Assembly: GCA_963734575.1 (NCBI GenBank)
Contig: CAVTHT010000006.1
Location: forward strand, 186,001-250,000
Direction: 5' to 3'
DNA length: 64,000 nt
Source: CAIWHR01 sp963734575
GTDB taxonomy: Bacteria; Pseudomonadota; Gammaproteobacteria; Burkholderiales; Casimicrobiaceae
Below, piece after piece: positions 47,239 to 57,072 of this stretch (position 1 is the first letter of the stretch; the number at the start of each line of letters is the position of its first letter). The notes below the pieces were generated by a model, which was given only the letters and a program-made list of their open reading frames with translations, did no database searches and was not told the DNA's origin. The position numbers and the translations under genes are program-made.

Positions 47239-48478
47239 CTAGGAGCGAGGCGCGTCTGGCGAGGGGTTGTCGCTAAGCAGCGGGCGCACCGCAGCCAGCC
47301 CGAACAAGGGACCGATCGCGAGCCACGCGAACAGCCAGCGCAACTCGATGTGCGCTGCGAGCACGTTGAGCACCTGCAGGCCGACGATCGTGATCGCGAA
47401 GCCGATGCAGTTTGCGATCGTCAGCGCCGAGCCGACGAGATCGCGCGGCGCACTTTGCGCATTCAGGGCAGAGAACTGCGGCGAGTCGCCGACCACCACC
47501 GCGCCCCAGAACGCGAGGAACGCGAGGAACACCGGCGTCGGCGCACCGAATATCCACGGCGAAGAGAACGCAGCACGTCCCCGACGCGGCCAGTTGCGCG
47601 AACGCCACCCGCGCGCTCCCGCAGGCGCAACGAGGCCACGCCGCCCCCGGCACAGCCGACGAAGCCGGCCGCGATGACCACGAACGAAGCCAGCGGCACG
47701 TTCACGGCCTGTCCCTGCGCGGCGGCCTGCGCCGCGATGATCACCGGGACGAACGCCCAGAACGGGTACAGCTCCCACATGTGCCCGAAATAGCCGAACG
47801 CCGACGCCCGGAAACGCGCGGAGCGGAAGATGACCGCAAGCGCGCGGACATCGAAACGCGGATTGGTCCGGAGATACGGACCGTCGGGAACGAGCGCAAG
47901 CATGAGCATGCCGCCCAGCGCCGACACGGCCGACACCGCGACCGTCACGTGCTGCCACGGCAATGTCCCGCCCAGAGCCCCGCAGCAGGTGCGGAAAGGC
48001 CGTGCCCAGCACCAGCGCGCCCACCAGCAGTCCGATGGCATGGCCCAGGCCGCGCTCGTACCAGCCCGCCGCGATGCGCATGCCGACCGGGTAGATCCCC
48101 GCGAGGAAGAATCCGGTGATGAAGCGCAGCACGAGCAGCGATGCATAACCTTCCGCCGCGAAGCGCCACCGCGATGTTCGCGGCAGCGCCCGCCATCGAG
48201 CAGGCGAAGAACACGCGGCGCGGCGAGAAGCGGTCGGCGATGGTGAAAAAGGCGAAGACCAGCGTGCCGGCGATGAAGCCGAGTTGCACGGCCGACGTCA
48301 CGTGCCCGAGCGCCGAGGCCGCGAGTCCCCATTCGGCCGGCAGATCGCGCAGCACGGCGTTGCCCGCGAACCATAGCGAGGTGCCCGCGAACTGCGACAC
48401 GATGATGACCGGCAGGACGCGCGCCGGCCGTACCGGCGCTACGGCGGGCCCGCCAACAGGTTCTGCAGCAGCATCCAC
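47239..48478 (-). pseudogene. MFS transporter with several frameshifts
   Basis: The N-terminal half (start 48478) reads PVIIVSQFAGTSLWFAGNAVLRDLPAEWGL, VTSAVQLGFIAGTLVFAFFTIADRFSPRRVFF, with the MFS loop motif DRFSPRR. Later parts are split over three frames: FITGFFLAGIYPVGMRIAAGWYERGLGHAIGLLVGALVLGTAFPHLLR, then VSAVSALGGMLMLALVPDGPYL and FGYFGHMWELYPFWAFVPVIIA, then FLAFLAFWGAVVVGDSPQFSALNAQ to the end at 47239. At least three indels (about 48150, 47975, 47600). About 12 helices can be counted in total. Substrate unknown. Confidence 0.72.
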
Positions 48479-48686
48479 GCAGCGAGCGCCAGGAAGGTTA
48501 TGCCGAGCGGGGCCGCAAGGCGGCGCCCCACGGCGGGTTCTGCTCGATCGCCACGACGGCGCCGATCAGCACCTTCCATCCTACGTCACCGCTGACGCCG
48601 CGAAAATGGCCGGCATCAGCCCCGGCCGCAGCCAACGCGATGGAAGCCGTTCGATCGGCGCACGCAACGTCCGCCGGTCGAGCTCG

Positions 48687-50377
48687 CTAGGCTTCGGGTG
48701 TCCCGCGCAACTCGCGCCGCAGCACCTTGCCGATCGGCGTCTTCGGCAACGCCTCGCGGAATTCCACGTGCCGCGGCCGCTTGTACCCGGTGAGATGCGC
48801 ATTGCAATGGGCGATCACGGCTTCCTTGGTGAGTGACTCGTCGCTGCGCACGATCACCACCTTGACGGCCTCGCCCGACTTGGCGTCGGGCACACCCACC
48901 ACGCCGCATTCGAGCACGCCGGGATGGGTCGCGACCACGCTCTCCACTTCATTCGGATAGACGTTGAAGCCCGACACCAGGATCATGTCCTTCTTGCGAT
49001 CCGTGATCGTCACGTAACCTTGCGCAGACATGTAGCCGACGTCGCCGGTCTTCAGCCAGCCATCCTGCATGACCTTCGCCGTTTCCGCGGAATTGTTCCA
49101 GTAGCCCTTCATCACCTGCGGTCCGCGCACGCAGATCTCCCCGGTGTGCCTTGTCCAGGGCGTCGTCGCCGGCCCATGGTGTGAGCTCGTTGAAGTCGTC
49201 GTCGCGGATCGACAGGTCCGTGGAAGGATAAGGCACGCCGATCGTCCCATTCCATGGCGCGCCCACAAGGTTGGCGCACGCAACCGGCGACGCCTCGGTG
49301 AGGCCGTAACCCTCCGTGATGCAGCATCCGGTGATCTGCTGCCAGCGTTCCGCGACGGTCTTCTGCACCGCGGCCCCGCCGCCGATGACTGCCTTCAGCG
49401 ACGAAAAGTCGAGCCGCTCGAATCCCGGCGTGTGCAACAGGGCGTTGAAGAGCGTATTCACGCCCGTCATCACGCTCCATTTCCAATGTCCGAGCTCCTT
49501 CACCATCCCGGGCAGATCGCGCGGATTGGTGATGAGCACGTTGAGCGCGCCCCACTTCATGAACGAGAGCGTCGCCGTCGAGGCAGAAGATGTGATACAG
49601 CGGCAACGGCGCCATGGCGATCTCGTTGCCTTCCTCGAAGCTCGCCGCCACCCACGCGCTCGTCTGCTCGGTGTTCGCGAGGACGTTGCGATGGGTGAGC
49701 ATCGCGCCCTTCGATACACCCGTGGTCCCGCCGGTGTACTGCAGCAACGCGATGTCGTCGCGCTCGAGCGCGATGGGCTCGAGGTCCGTCGCCGCGCCCC
49801 GCGCGAGGGCAGCGTTGAAACCGATCGCGCCGTCGATGTGCCACGCGGGAACCATCTTCTTGACGTACTTGACGAGCGCATTGACGATCCAGCGCTTCGG
49901 AACCGGCAGCAGGTCGCCGAGCTCCGTGGTCACCACGTGCTGCACGGCCGTGTTCCGCAGCACCTGCTGCAGGACGCTGGCGAAGTTCTCGACGATGACG
50001 ATCGCCTTGGCGCCCGAGTCGTTGAGCTGGTGCTCCAGCTCGCGCGGCGTATACAGCGGATTCACGTTCACCACGATCATGCCCGCCCGCAGCACGCCGA
50101 ACAGCGCCACCGGGTACTGCAGCACGTTCGGCGCCATGATCGCCACACGCTCGCCTTTCCCCATGCCCGGCAGCTTCTGCAGGAAGGCGGCGAAGTCACG
50201 CGAGCGCTGGTCGAGCGTCGCGTAGGTCATCGTGCAGCCGAGGTTGTGGAATGCGGGTCGCGCGGCGAACTTCGCCGTGGCGTGCTCGAGCAGGTCCGGA
50301 ATGGAGCTGAACCGGTCGGGATCGATCTCTGCCGGCAATCCGGCGGGATAGTTCCTGAGCCAGATCCGTTTCGTCAT
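48687..50377 (-). pseudogene. long-chain acyl-CoA ligase (FadD-like), two frameshifts
   Basis: From MTKRIWLRNYPAGLPAEIDPD at 50377 the AMP-binding enzyme reads normally through YTGGTTGVSKGAMLTHRN (the P-loop-like ATP motif) to PLPLYHIFCLDGD. The frame changes near 49575 (then MKWGALNVLITNPRDLPGMVKEL, ITEGYGLTEASPV), and again near 49150 (TGEICVRGPQVMKGYWN, GWLKTGDVGYMSAQGYVTITDRKKDMILVSGFNVYP, LPKTPIGKVLRRELR). Restored length is about 560 residues. It would activate fatty acids as acyl-CoA. No internal stop is seen in the restored frame. Substrate range is not readable. Confidence 0.85.
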
Positions 50378-50729
50378 GCTTGCCTGCTGCTGGTCACGCC
50401 TGGCCTCGGCTCGAACGTGATTCCCGGCTTGGTCGCGAACGGTCCGCTCGACCTGCCCCGCGTTGGACGGACCCATGGACGCCTCCTTCCGGCATTGAGC
50501 TCGGGTGATCCGACCCGGCTTTGCTTGCACGCACCTCGGAACGACGTGTTACCGGATCAGCGTTCAGATTGTGGCGCCGCTGGCGCGGCTCTCGGTTGAC
50601 GGACGTCAAGCATGCGCCCGCGTCGGCGGTCGTCGCGAACCAACGATGCGGCATCGGCACGCGTCCCGACGCCGGATCGTGGCCGTCGCCGGCTTGCGCA
50701 AGCGTGCGCCGCGCGGCCGAAAAAGAGAT
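50378..50729. other. intergenic region upstream of the acyl-CoA ligase
   Basis: About 350 bases with no recognisable gene, between the ligase start and the DUF3750 gene, both on the minus strand. The ligase promoter should be here; no clear pair was found. Confidence 0.35.
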
Positions 50730-51177
50730 CTAGTCTCCGGGCCGCCGAGGACGGTCGCCTCGCGCCTTCCCGTAGGATTTCCCGATCGCGTTGATCCCCA
50801 GCCGGTACGCGATGCCCGCGCGGCGCAGGACCCACGCGACGAACGTGTTGCTGTTCGGGCCGGGCCACGCGGCGTAGCGCCCGCAATGCGGGTAGTCGCT
50901 CACCCGCTCGAGCACGGCGGCGATCGCCTCGGCGTGGCTGCCCAGTCCATTCCGCCGCGACGCGCGCCGGTCCGCCACCCACGCCGGCGTGCGGCGGCTT
51001 GAGATCGCAGTGGACGTAGCCGAGGCTTCGCCCGCCCGCATTCCTCGACTGCCAGACTTCCCACCGCGTGCAGCCACCATCGCGCCACACCACGAACCAG
51101 TAGTGCGCCGCGATCATCCCCAGAACGCCGGGTAGCGTGGCGTAGCGCAGCTGGACCTTGACGGGATCGGGATTCAT
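50730..51177 (-). CDS. DUF3750 family protein (one frameshift)
   Basis: Starting at the ATG at 51177 the first 65 residues read VKVQLRYATLPGVLGMIAAHYWFVVWRDGGCTRWEVWQ and SLGYVHCDLKPP. After a frame shift near 50975 the rest reads EAIAAVLERVSDYPHCGRYAAWPGPNSNTFVAWVLRRAG and IGKSYG. Together this is the usual DUF3750 layout, with the YAAWPGPNSNTF cysteine-free core motif. It is a small protein of unknown function. Restored length about 149 residues. Confidence 0.7.
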
Positions 51178-51449
51178 GAATGCTCGGCAGTGCGGCGGCA
51201 CAGTGTGGTCCGGGCGGGTCCTGGCGCCGAGGATAAGCCAGTGCGCACGCAACCGGCGGAAGCCACCTTTAGAGCGCCTCGCGCGAGCCAACCATGGACA
51301 GGTGCGGAACCCGCCCGAAACGGCCGGTTCCGCTCGCTTCCCTTTGCGGCGAGGCGCGAATTCGCTACGCTGCACACCTCGCCCGGAAAAAGAAACGGCT
51401 GCGCGACGCGACGGCCAACGGGGCGACACCCGTGATCGTGAGGAGGGGC

Positions 51450-52409
51450 ATGAGTTCCACAGAGCTTTCGGGCACCGGCCGCCGCACCGGTGTCACCGGC
51501 GTCCATTCCATCAACCGGTTCGCCTTCTCGGTGCCGGACCTGGCGGAGGCCGAGCAGTTCTACACGGCGTTCGGACTCGACGTGCGCAGGAACGGGGCAA
51601 CGCTCGAGCTGCGCACGTTCGGCAACCCGCATTGCTGGGGCGTCGTCCTCGCCGACGGCAAGCCGAAACGGCTGCAGTACGTGAGCTTCGGCATCTTTCC
51701 CGAGGACGAAGAGCGGTTTGCGCAGCGCATCGCACGCGCGGGCATGCGCTGCGATCCGCATCCGGTGAGCGACGGCGACGGTCAATGGCTGCGCGACGTC
51801 GACGGCGTCGCGATCCAGCTCGTCAGCTGTCCGCGACGCGCGCCCGGCACCAGGCCGACGCCGATGTCGCCTTCGCCTGCTGCGCCCGGCCAGGGTGCCG
51901 CGCCGTCGCGCAGCGCGGTCGCGCAGGTCCGGCCGCGACGACTGTCGCACGTCCTGCGCTTCACACCCGACGTCCCGCGCATGATCCGCTTTTGCACGGA
52001 GGTTCTGGGCCTGCGGCTCTCGGATCGGTCCGGAGACATGATTGCGTTCATGCACGGCGTGCACGGGAGCGATCACCACATCATGGCCTTCGCCAAGGGC
52101 GACTCGCCTGGCCTCCATCACTCCAGCTGGGAGGTGATGGGCATCGACGAGGTCGGCTGCGGCGCGGAGCAGATGCGCGCGCGCGGCTACGCCGAGGGCT
52201 GGGGCGTGGGACGCCACGTGCTCGGGTCGAACTACTTCTACTACGTGCGCGACCCCTGGAAGAGCTGGGCCGAATATTCGTTCGACATCGATTTCGTACC
52301 GGCCGACGTCGAGTGGCAGGCCAACGACCATCCCGGCGAGGATTCCATCTACGTGTGGGGTCCGCCGCTGCACCCCGAGTTCATCGTCAATTACGAGCAG
52401 GCGCAATAG
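51450..52409 (+). CDS. VOC-family, extradiol dioxygenase-like protein
   Basis: The 319-residue protein has two vicinal-oxygen-chelate modules. The first (about 20-115) starts HSINRFAFSVPDLAEAEQFYTAFGLDV. The second (about 160-310) holds a complete metal triad pattern: SHVLRFTPDVPRMIRFC, LHHSSWEVMGID and EYSFDIDF (His, His, Glu). This layout matches type I extradiol ring-cleaving enzymes such as 2,3-dihydroxybiphenyl dioxygenase and relatives. Substrate unknown. It sits 44 bases upstream of a Liv-type transporter and likely shares its transcript, hinting at uptake and breakdown of an aromatic compound. GGAGG is only a few bases before the ATG at 51450. Confidence 0.82.
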   Translation: MSSTELSGTGRRTGVTGVHSINRFAFSVPDLAEAEQFYTAFGLDVRRNGATLELRTFGNPHCWGVVLADGKPKRLQYVSFGIFPEDEERFAQRIARAGMRCDPHPVSDGDGQWLRDVDGVAIQLVSCPRRAPGTRPTPMSPSPAAPGQGAAPSRSAVAQVRPRRLSHVLRFTPDVPRMIRFCTEVLGLRLSDRSGDMIAFMHGVHGSDHHIMAFAKGDSPGLHHSSWEVMGIDEVGCGAEQMRARGYAEGWGVGRHVLGSNYFYYVRDPWKSWAEYSFDIDFVPADVEWQANDHPGEDSIYVWGPPLHPEFIVNYEQAQ

Positions 52410-52453
52410 CCGCCGGATCCGCTGCGGCGAGATTACAACGACAAGGAGGACGG

Positions 52454-53662
52454 ATGAGGATCGTCACAGGAATGGCCCGCTGGCTCTCGCTCGCGGCCGG
52501 CGCGCTGCTGCTCGCTGCAAGCGCGGCCCAGGCACAGGGGACGCAGGCACCCGTCCGCATCGGCAGCACGCTCGCGCTCACCGGGCCGCTCGCAGCAACG
52601 GGGCTCGTGCACAAGGTGGTCGGCGAGATCTATGTCGAGCAGTTGAACAAGCGCGGCGGCCTGCTGGGCCGACCGGTCGAGTGGATCGTCAAGGACGACC
52701 AGTCGAAGCCCGACCTCGCCCGCACGCTCTACGAGCAGCTCATCACCTCGGACAAGGTGGACCTGCTGATGGGACCGTACGCCACGGGCGCAATTTTGTC
52801 GGCGATGGGCGTGGCGCAGCGCTACAACAAGGTGCTCATCCATCACACGTTCGGCATTCCCAATCTCGCCAAGTACGACATGCAGTTTCCGGCGTGGTCG
52901 CTCGGCGCCGATCCGGGCAACACCGTGCCCAATACGGTGTTCGACGCCCTGGCCGCGTCGCCGAAACCGCCCAGGACGATTGCCGTCGTCACGAGCAAGT
53001 TCCCCTCCGTGCATTTCATGTCGCTCGGCGCGCGTGAAGTCGCGAAGAAACGCGGACTCAGCGAAGTGCTGTTCCTGGAATGGGATTTCGGCAACCTCGA
53101 CTACGGTCCCATCGCCGCGCGCATCAAGGATGCCAAGCCGGACTTCATCTGGGTCGGGGCGATCGGCCTCGAAGGCAACCAGCTGCTCGATGCGCTCGCC
53201 AAGATCGACTACAAGCCGCAGGAGCATTTCTACATGTATCCGGCGCCCGGGCCCATGTCCAAATCGCCGCTCGCGAAGAATGCCCTGTCGATGACCGTGT
53301 TCGAGGAGCATCCGCCGTTCAGCAGCGCACCGGGCGCGGCGGAGTTCATCAACCTCTATCACGAGCGCGCGGCGAAGGCCGGCATTCCCGACACGTCGGT
53401 CGAAGTGCAGGCTGCGGCGTCGTACACGGCGTGGCAGCTCCTCGAGGCCGGCGTCAAGGGCGCGGGCAGCCTCGACGACAAGGCGATCGCTGCATGGATC
53501 AAGAGCCATCGTGTCGACACGATCCAGGGAAAGCTGCGTTTCGACGGGCCGTCCAACTACGGCGACGACCTCATGCGCGTGAAGCAGGTGCAGAACGGTC
53601 GCTGGGTCACCGTGTGGCCCAAGGAGTACGCCGCGCCGGGCGCCGTGCTGCAGGTCCAGTGA
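52454..53662 (+). CDS. ABC transporter substrate-binding protein, Liv type
   Basis: The 402-residue periplasmic protein has a signal peptide (about 1-28, ending AAQAQ) and the type I periplasmic-binding fold of the LivJ/LivK family: VRIGSTLALTGPLAATG, EQLNKRGGLLGRPVEWIVKDDQSKP, LMGPYATGAILSAM, and IGLEGNQLLDAL later. It would capture a branched amino acid, amide, urea or aromatic acid and deliver it to the permeases encoded next. A strong AAGGAGG precedes the ATG at 52454. Confidence 0.9.
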   Translation: MRIVTGMARWLSLAAGALLLAASAAQAQGTQAPVRIGSTLALTGPLAATGLVHKVVGEIYVEQLNKRGGLLGRPVEWIVKDDQSKPDLARTLYEQLITSDKVDLLMGPYATGAILSAMGVAQRYNKVLIHHTFGIPNLAKYDMQFPAWSLGADPGNTVPNTVFDALAASPKPPRTIAVVTSKFPSVHFMSLGAREVAKKRGLSEVLFLEWDFGNLDYGPIAARIKDAKPDFIWVGAIGLEGNQLLDALAKIDYKPQEHFYMYPAPGPMSKSPLAKNALSMTVFEEHPPFSSAPGAAEFINLYHERAAKAGIPDTSVEVQAAASYTAWQLLEAGVKGAGSLDDKAIAAWIKSHRVDTIQGKLRFDGPSNYGDDLMRVKQVQNGRWVTVWPKEYAAPGAVLQVQ

Positions 53663-53702
53663 CCGACGCCTCGCTCCTGCCCGCCATCCGGCGCAGCGTC
53701 GC

Positions 53703-54560
53703 ATGAATCTTCCCAGCGCGGGGCTGCTCGCGCAGTCCGCGCTGTCGGGGCTTTTCATCGGCGGGCTGTACGGCCTCATCGGACTCGGCCTCGGCTTGTC
53801 CTGGGGCCTGCTGCACGTGATCAACCTCGCGCATTTCGGCTGGGTCTTCCTTGCGGCCTACATCTGCTACCAGCTCGCGACGGTGCACGGCGTCGATCCC
53901 CTCGCGACGCTGGCGCTGATCGTGCCCTCGTTCTTCGCGCTCGGCGTCGCAGCGCACTGGCTGCTCGCCCGGTTCCGGGTCTCGCCGCTCAACTCGCTGC
54001 TCGCGACGTTCGGGCTCACGGCGATCATCGAGGCCGGCATCCAGGCGGCGTGGACCGCGGACTTTCGCAAACTCGAATCGGTCTATGCCACCGAGAAGTT
54101 CCGCATCGGCGGTCTCTTCGTGCCCGTGCCCGAGCTCCTCACGCTCGTGCTCGCGATCGCCCTCGCGCTGGCCATCCATGCCGCCTTGCGCTTCACCGAT
54201 CTGGGCCGCGCGCTGCGCGCACTCGCCGAGGATGCCGCCATCGCGACCGCGTTCGGCGTGAACGGCCGCGCGCTCGCACTCGTGCTCGCCGGCGTGTGCA
54301 CCGCGCTGGCCGGCGTCGCGGGCGTCTGTCTCGCGCTGAGCTTCACTCTCACGCCGGCGCAGATCTACGCCTGGGTGGGCGTGGTCTTCGCGGCCGTCAT
54401 GCTGGGCGGACTCGGCTCGGCGGTCGGCCCCCTTGCCGCGGGCGTCGTGATCGGCGTCTCGGAAGCCCTGACGATGGCGGTCGCGTCGCCGTCGTGGGCG
54501 CCCATCGTGTCGTTCTCGCTGCTGATCGCGCTCCTGATCCTGCGTCCGGGGAAGGCCTGA
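53703..54560 (+). CDS. branched-chain-type ABC transporter permease (LivH-like)
   Basis: The 285-residue inner-membrane protein has about eight helices. It opens with ALSGLFIGGLYGLIGLGLGLSWGLLHVINLAHFGWVFLAAY and carries the LivH ATPase-contact loop EDAAIATAFGVNGRALALVLAGV and GLGSAVGPLAAGVVIGVSEAL. It pairs with LivM. It lies 40 bases after the binding protein and just ahead of the second permease. Confidence 0.9.
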   Translation: MNLPSAGLLAQSALSGLFIGGLYGLIGLGLGLSWGLLHVINLAHFGWVFLAAYICYQLATVHGVDPLATLALIVPSFFALGVAAHWLLARFRVSPLNSLLATFGLTAIIEAGIQAAWTADFRKLESVYATEKFRIGGLFVPVPELLTLVLAIALALAIHAALRFTDLGRALRALAEDAAIATAFGVNGRALALVLAGVCTALAGVAGVCLALSFTLTPAQIYAWVGVVFAAVMLGGLGSAVGPLAAGVVIGVSEALTMAVASPSWAPIVSFSLLIALLILRPGKA

Positions 54561-54583
54561 AGATCGATCGCACGATCGTCACG

Positions 54584-55490
54584 GTGCTCGGCGCGGGCCT
54601 GGCACTGGCCGTCGTGCCGGCACTGCATCTTCCCGCGTTCCACGAGACGTTCCTGTACCTCGTGTTCCACTGGATCGTGCTCGCGACCTCCTGGAACATT
54701 CTCTCGGGCTACTCGGGGTACTTCTCCTTCGGTCACGGCGCGTTCTACGGCGCGGGCGTCTACACGACCGCCGTGCTCGCGGGCCGATTCGACTGGCCGT
54801 TCCTGGTGACTCTGCCCATGGCGGGGCTCGTTGCCGCCCTGCTCGGGGTCGTGCTCGGCGCCATCGTCTTTCGCGTGAAGCGCGTGCGCGGCGAGCTCTT
54901 CGCGCTGCTCACGCTGGCCGTCACCTTCGTGCTGGCAACGATCGTGCAGAACACGCCCATCGACGGCGGGCCTGGCATCTATCTGTCGAGCGTGGCGGTG
55001 CCGCGCCTTGCGCCGACGGCCTCCGGTTCGTTCTACGTGATGATGCTGGTGCTCGCGCTCGTCACGATCCTGCTGGCGTACGTCATCGCGAAGGCACGAC
55101 TCGGCACCGGCCTGTTCGCGATCCATGACGACGAGGATGCCGCCGAGGTGATGGGTGTGCCCACGTACCGGTACAAGCTCATCGCGCTGGGCATCTCGTG
55201 CGCGCTCGCGGGCGTGGCCGGCGGGATTCAGGCGCTGTTCGTGTCCTATGTCACCGGCAACAGCACGTTCAACATCACCGTGCCGCTGACCGTCGTGCTG
55301 ATGTGCGTGCTGGGCGGCACCCGCGTGTGGATAGGACCCGCGCTGGGTGCAGCGGTGATCACCGTGCTGCTCTATGCAACGACCGCCGCCGAACAGGCCG
55401 TCGTCGGCAAGGCCGTGGTCGGGGCCGTGCTGCTCGTCGCCGTGCTCTTCCTGCCGGATGGCATGCTGGGACTCGTGCGCTCACGCGTGA
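54584..55490 (+). CDS. branched-chain-type ABC transporter permease (LivM-like), end unclear
   Basis: The second permease reads LVFHWIVLATSWNILSGYSGYFSFGHGAFYGAG, VTFVLATIVQNTP, and the contact loop AIHDDEDAAEVMGVPTYRYKLIALGISCALAGVAGG. Hydrophobic helices continue to about 55480. There is no clear ATG: a GTG at 54584 or the CTG at 54557 directly after the livH stop are candidates. The frame does not stop after the last helix but runs on over the livG gene to 56470, which is not credible; a TGA at 55488-55490 in another frame is the likely real end, so an indel close to it is inferred. Confidence 0.8.
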
Positions 55491-55514
55491 TGCAACGCCG
55501 AGCGCGGCACCCGC

Positions 55515-56348
55515 GTGCGTCCGCTGCCCCAGGCGATCACGCGCGCCCGGCCTGCGGCGACACTTCCACTCTCCCACGCGCGGTACCGAGCGCGCGACTG
55601 CCGCGCGGGCAACGCGCAGCACGCGGCCCTTCTCACCGTGCGCGGCCTGCGCAAGTCGTTCGGCGCCGTGCGGGCGCTCGACGGGGTGGATCTCGAAGTG
55701 CGCGAGGGCGAGATCCTCGGCGTGCTCGGTCCGAACGGCTCCGGGAAGTCCACGCTGATCAACGTCGTCAGCGGACACTATCGTGCCGACGCCGGAAGCC
55801 TCACGTTCGCCGGGCGCGAGCTCGCGCATCTGCCGGCGCACCGCATCGCCCGCGCCGGCATTGCACGCACTTACCAGATACCACGTCCGTTCGCGCACCT
55901 GTCGGTGGCGGACAACGTGGCACTGACGGCGATGTTCGGCGGCGGGCAGCTCGGCAGCGACGCGGCACGACAGGAGGCGCGCACGTGGCTCGAGTTCACC
56001 GGCCTCGGGCCGCGCGCGGGCGACGTGCCCGGCGCGCTCAACCTGCACCAGACCAAATTCCTGGAGCTCGCGCGCGCCCTCGCATCGCGGCCGCGCCTCG
56101 TGCTCCTCGACGAAGTGCTGTCGGGACTCACGCCGGGCGAGATCGACGAGGCGATCGCCCTCATCCGGCGCATTCGCGAGCAGGGCACGACGATCGTGCT
56201 CGTCGAGCACGTCATGCGGGTGGTCACGGCGCTCTCGGATCGCGTCGTCGTGCTGGACCAGGGAAGACTGCTCGCGAGCGGCAGCTTCGACGCGGTGATG
56301 GCGCGCAAGGAGGTGGCCATGGCGTATCTGGGGACCGCGCATGCTTGA
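55515..56348 (+). CDS. branched-chain-type ABC transporter ATPase (LivG-like)
   Basis: This ABC ATPase has Walker A GPNGSGKST, Q loop and Walker B VLLDEVLSGLTPGE, with ALNLHQTKFLELARALA at the signature position, and an H-switch LVEHVMRVV. The conserved domain begins near LLTVRGLRKSFG (about 55630); the first 40 residues from the GTG at 55515 are low-complexity Arg/Ala-rich and may be an artefact of the frame. The usual LSGGQ signature is altered (GALNLHQTKF), common in LivG relatives. Its last 8 bases overlap livF. Confidence 0.85.
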   Translation: MRPLPQAITRARPAATLPLSHARYRARDCRAGNAQHAALLTVRGLRKSFGAVRALDGVDLEVREGEILGVLGPNGSGKSTLINVVSGHYRADAGSLTFAGRELAHLPAHRIARAGIARTYQIPRPFAHLSVADNVALTAMFGGGQLGSDAARQEARTWLEFTGLGPRAGDVPGALNLHQTKFLELARALASRPRLVLLDEVLSGLTPGEIDEAIALIRRIREQGTTIVLVEHVMRVVTALSDRVVVLDQGRLLASGSFDAVMARKEVAMAYLGTAHA

Positions 56349-57072
56349 AGTGCGCAACCTGCGCGTGCACTACGGCGCGGCGCCGGCACTGTGGGACGTG
56401 TCGCTGCGCATCGGCGCGGGCGAGCTCGTGTGCGTGCTCGGCCCGAACGGCGCCGGCAAGACGACGCTGATCAACGCGCTCGCGGGCTTGCTGCCGGTCA
56501 GGAGCGGCGGCATCGTGATGGATGGCCGCGACCTGTCGCACCTGCCCCCGCACCGCTTCTGCGGCTGCGGCATCGCCATCGTGCCGGAAGGACGGCGACT
56601 CTTCGCCGGCATGACGGTGCGCGAGAATCTCGAGCTCGGCAGCTACCTGCCGGCGGCGAAGCGCGAGCGCGCGCGCTCGCTCGAGTACGTCTGCACGTTG
56701 TTCCCAGCCGTGCGGGAGAAGCTCGCGAGCCCGGCGGCCTCGCTGTCCGGCGGGCAGCAGCAGATGGTCGCCATCGGGCGGGCGCTGATGGCGCGCCCGC
56801 GGCTGCTCTTGCTCGACGAACCGTCGCTCGGATTGTCGCCGCTCATCGTGATCGCGATGTTCGATGCCATCCGCGAGGTGCACGCGGCCGGCACGGCGGT
56901 ACTGCTCGTCGAGCAGAACGTGACGATGGCCCTCGCCGCAGCGCAACGCGCCTATCTGCTCGAGGAGGGCCGCACGATCGCCGAAGGCGCGCCGGACGCG
57001 ATCCTGCGCAATCCCGAGCTGAAGCGCGCCTATCTCGGCGTCGACGCCGCGCCGGTGGGGGCGACGCAATGA
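56341..57072 (+). CDS. branched-chain-type ABC transporter ATPase (LivF-like)
   Basis: The 243-residue ATPase opens MLEVRNLRVHYGAAPALWDV. It has Walker A GPNGAGKTT, signature LSGGQQQ, Walker B LLLLDEPSLGLSP and H-loop LLVEQNV. With LivG it powers import through the LivH/LivM permeases. It overlaps the end of livG by 8 bases and its stop overlaps the hemerythrin start (ATGA). Confidence 0.92.
   Translation: MLEVRNLRVHYGAAPALWDVSLRIGAGELVCVLGPNGAGKTTLINALAGLLPVRSGGIVMDGRDLSHLPPHRFCGCGIAIVPEGRRLFAGMTVRENLELGSYLPAAKRERARSLEYVCTLFPAVREKLASPAASLSGGQQQMVAIGRALMARPRLLLLDEPSLGLSPLIVIAMFDAIREVHAAGTAVLLVEQNVTMALAAAQRAYLLEEGRTIAEGAPDAILRNPELKRAYLGVDAAPVGATQ

Noticed and set aside
47239..50377. A mobile element breaking the MFS and ligase genes
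   Set aside because: Breaks are single-base frame changes without inserted sequence, target duplications or transposase genes.
54050..56470. Single 806-residue frame covering livM and livG
   Set aside because: The part beyond about 55500 is Arg/Ala-rich and lies over livG in the wrong frame; only the LivM portion is credible.
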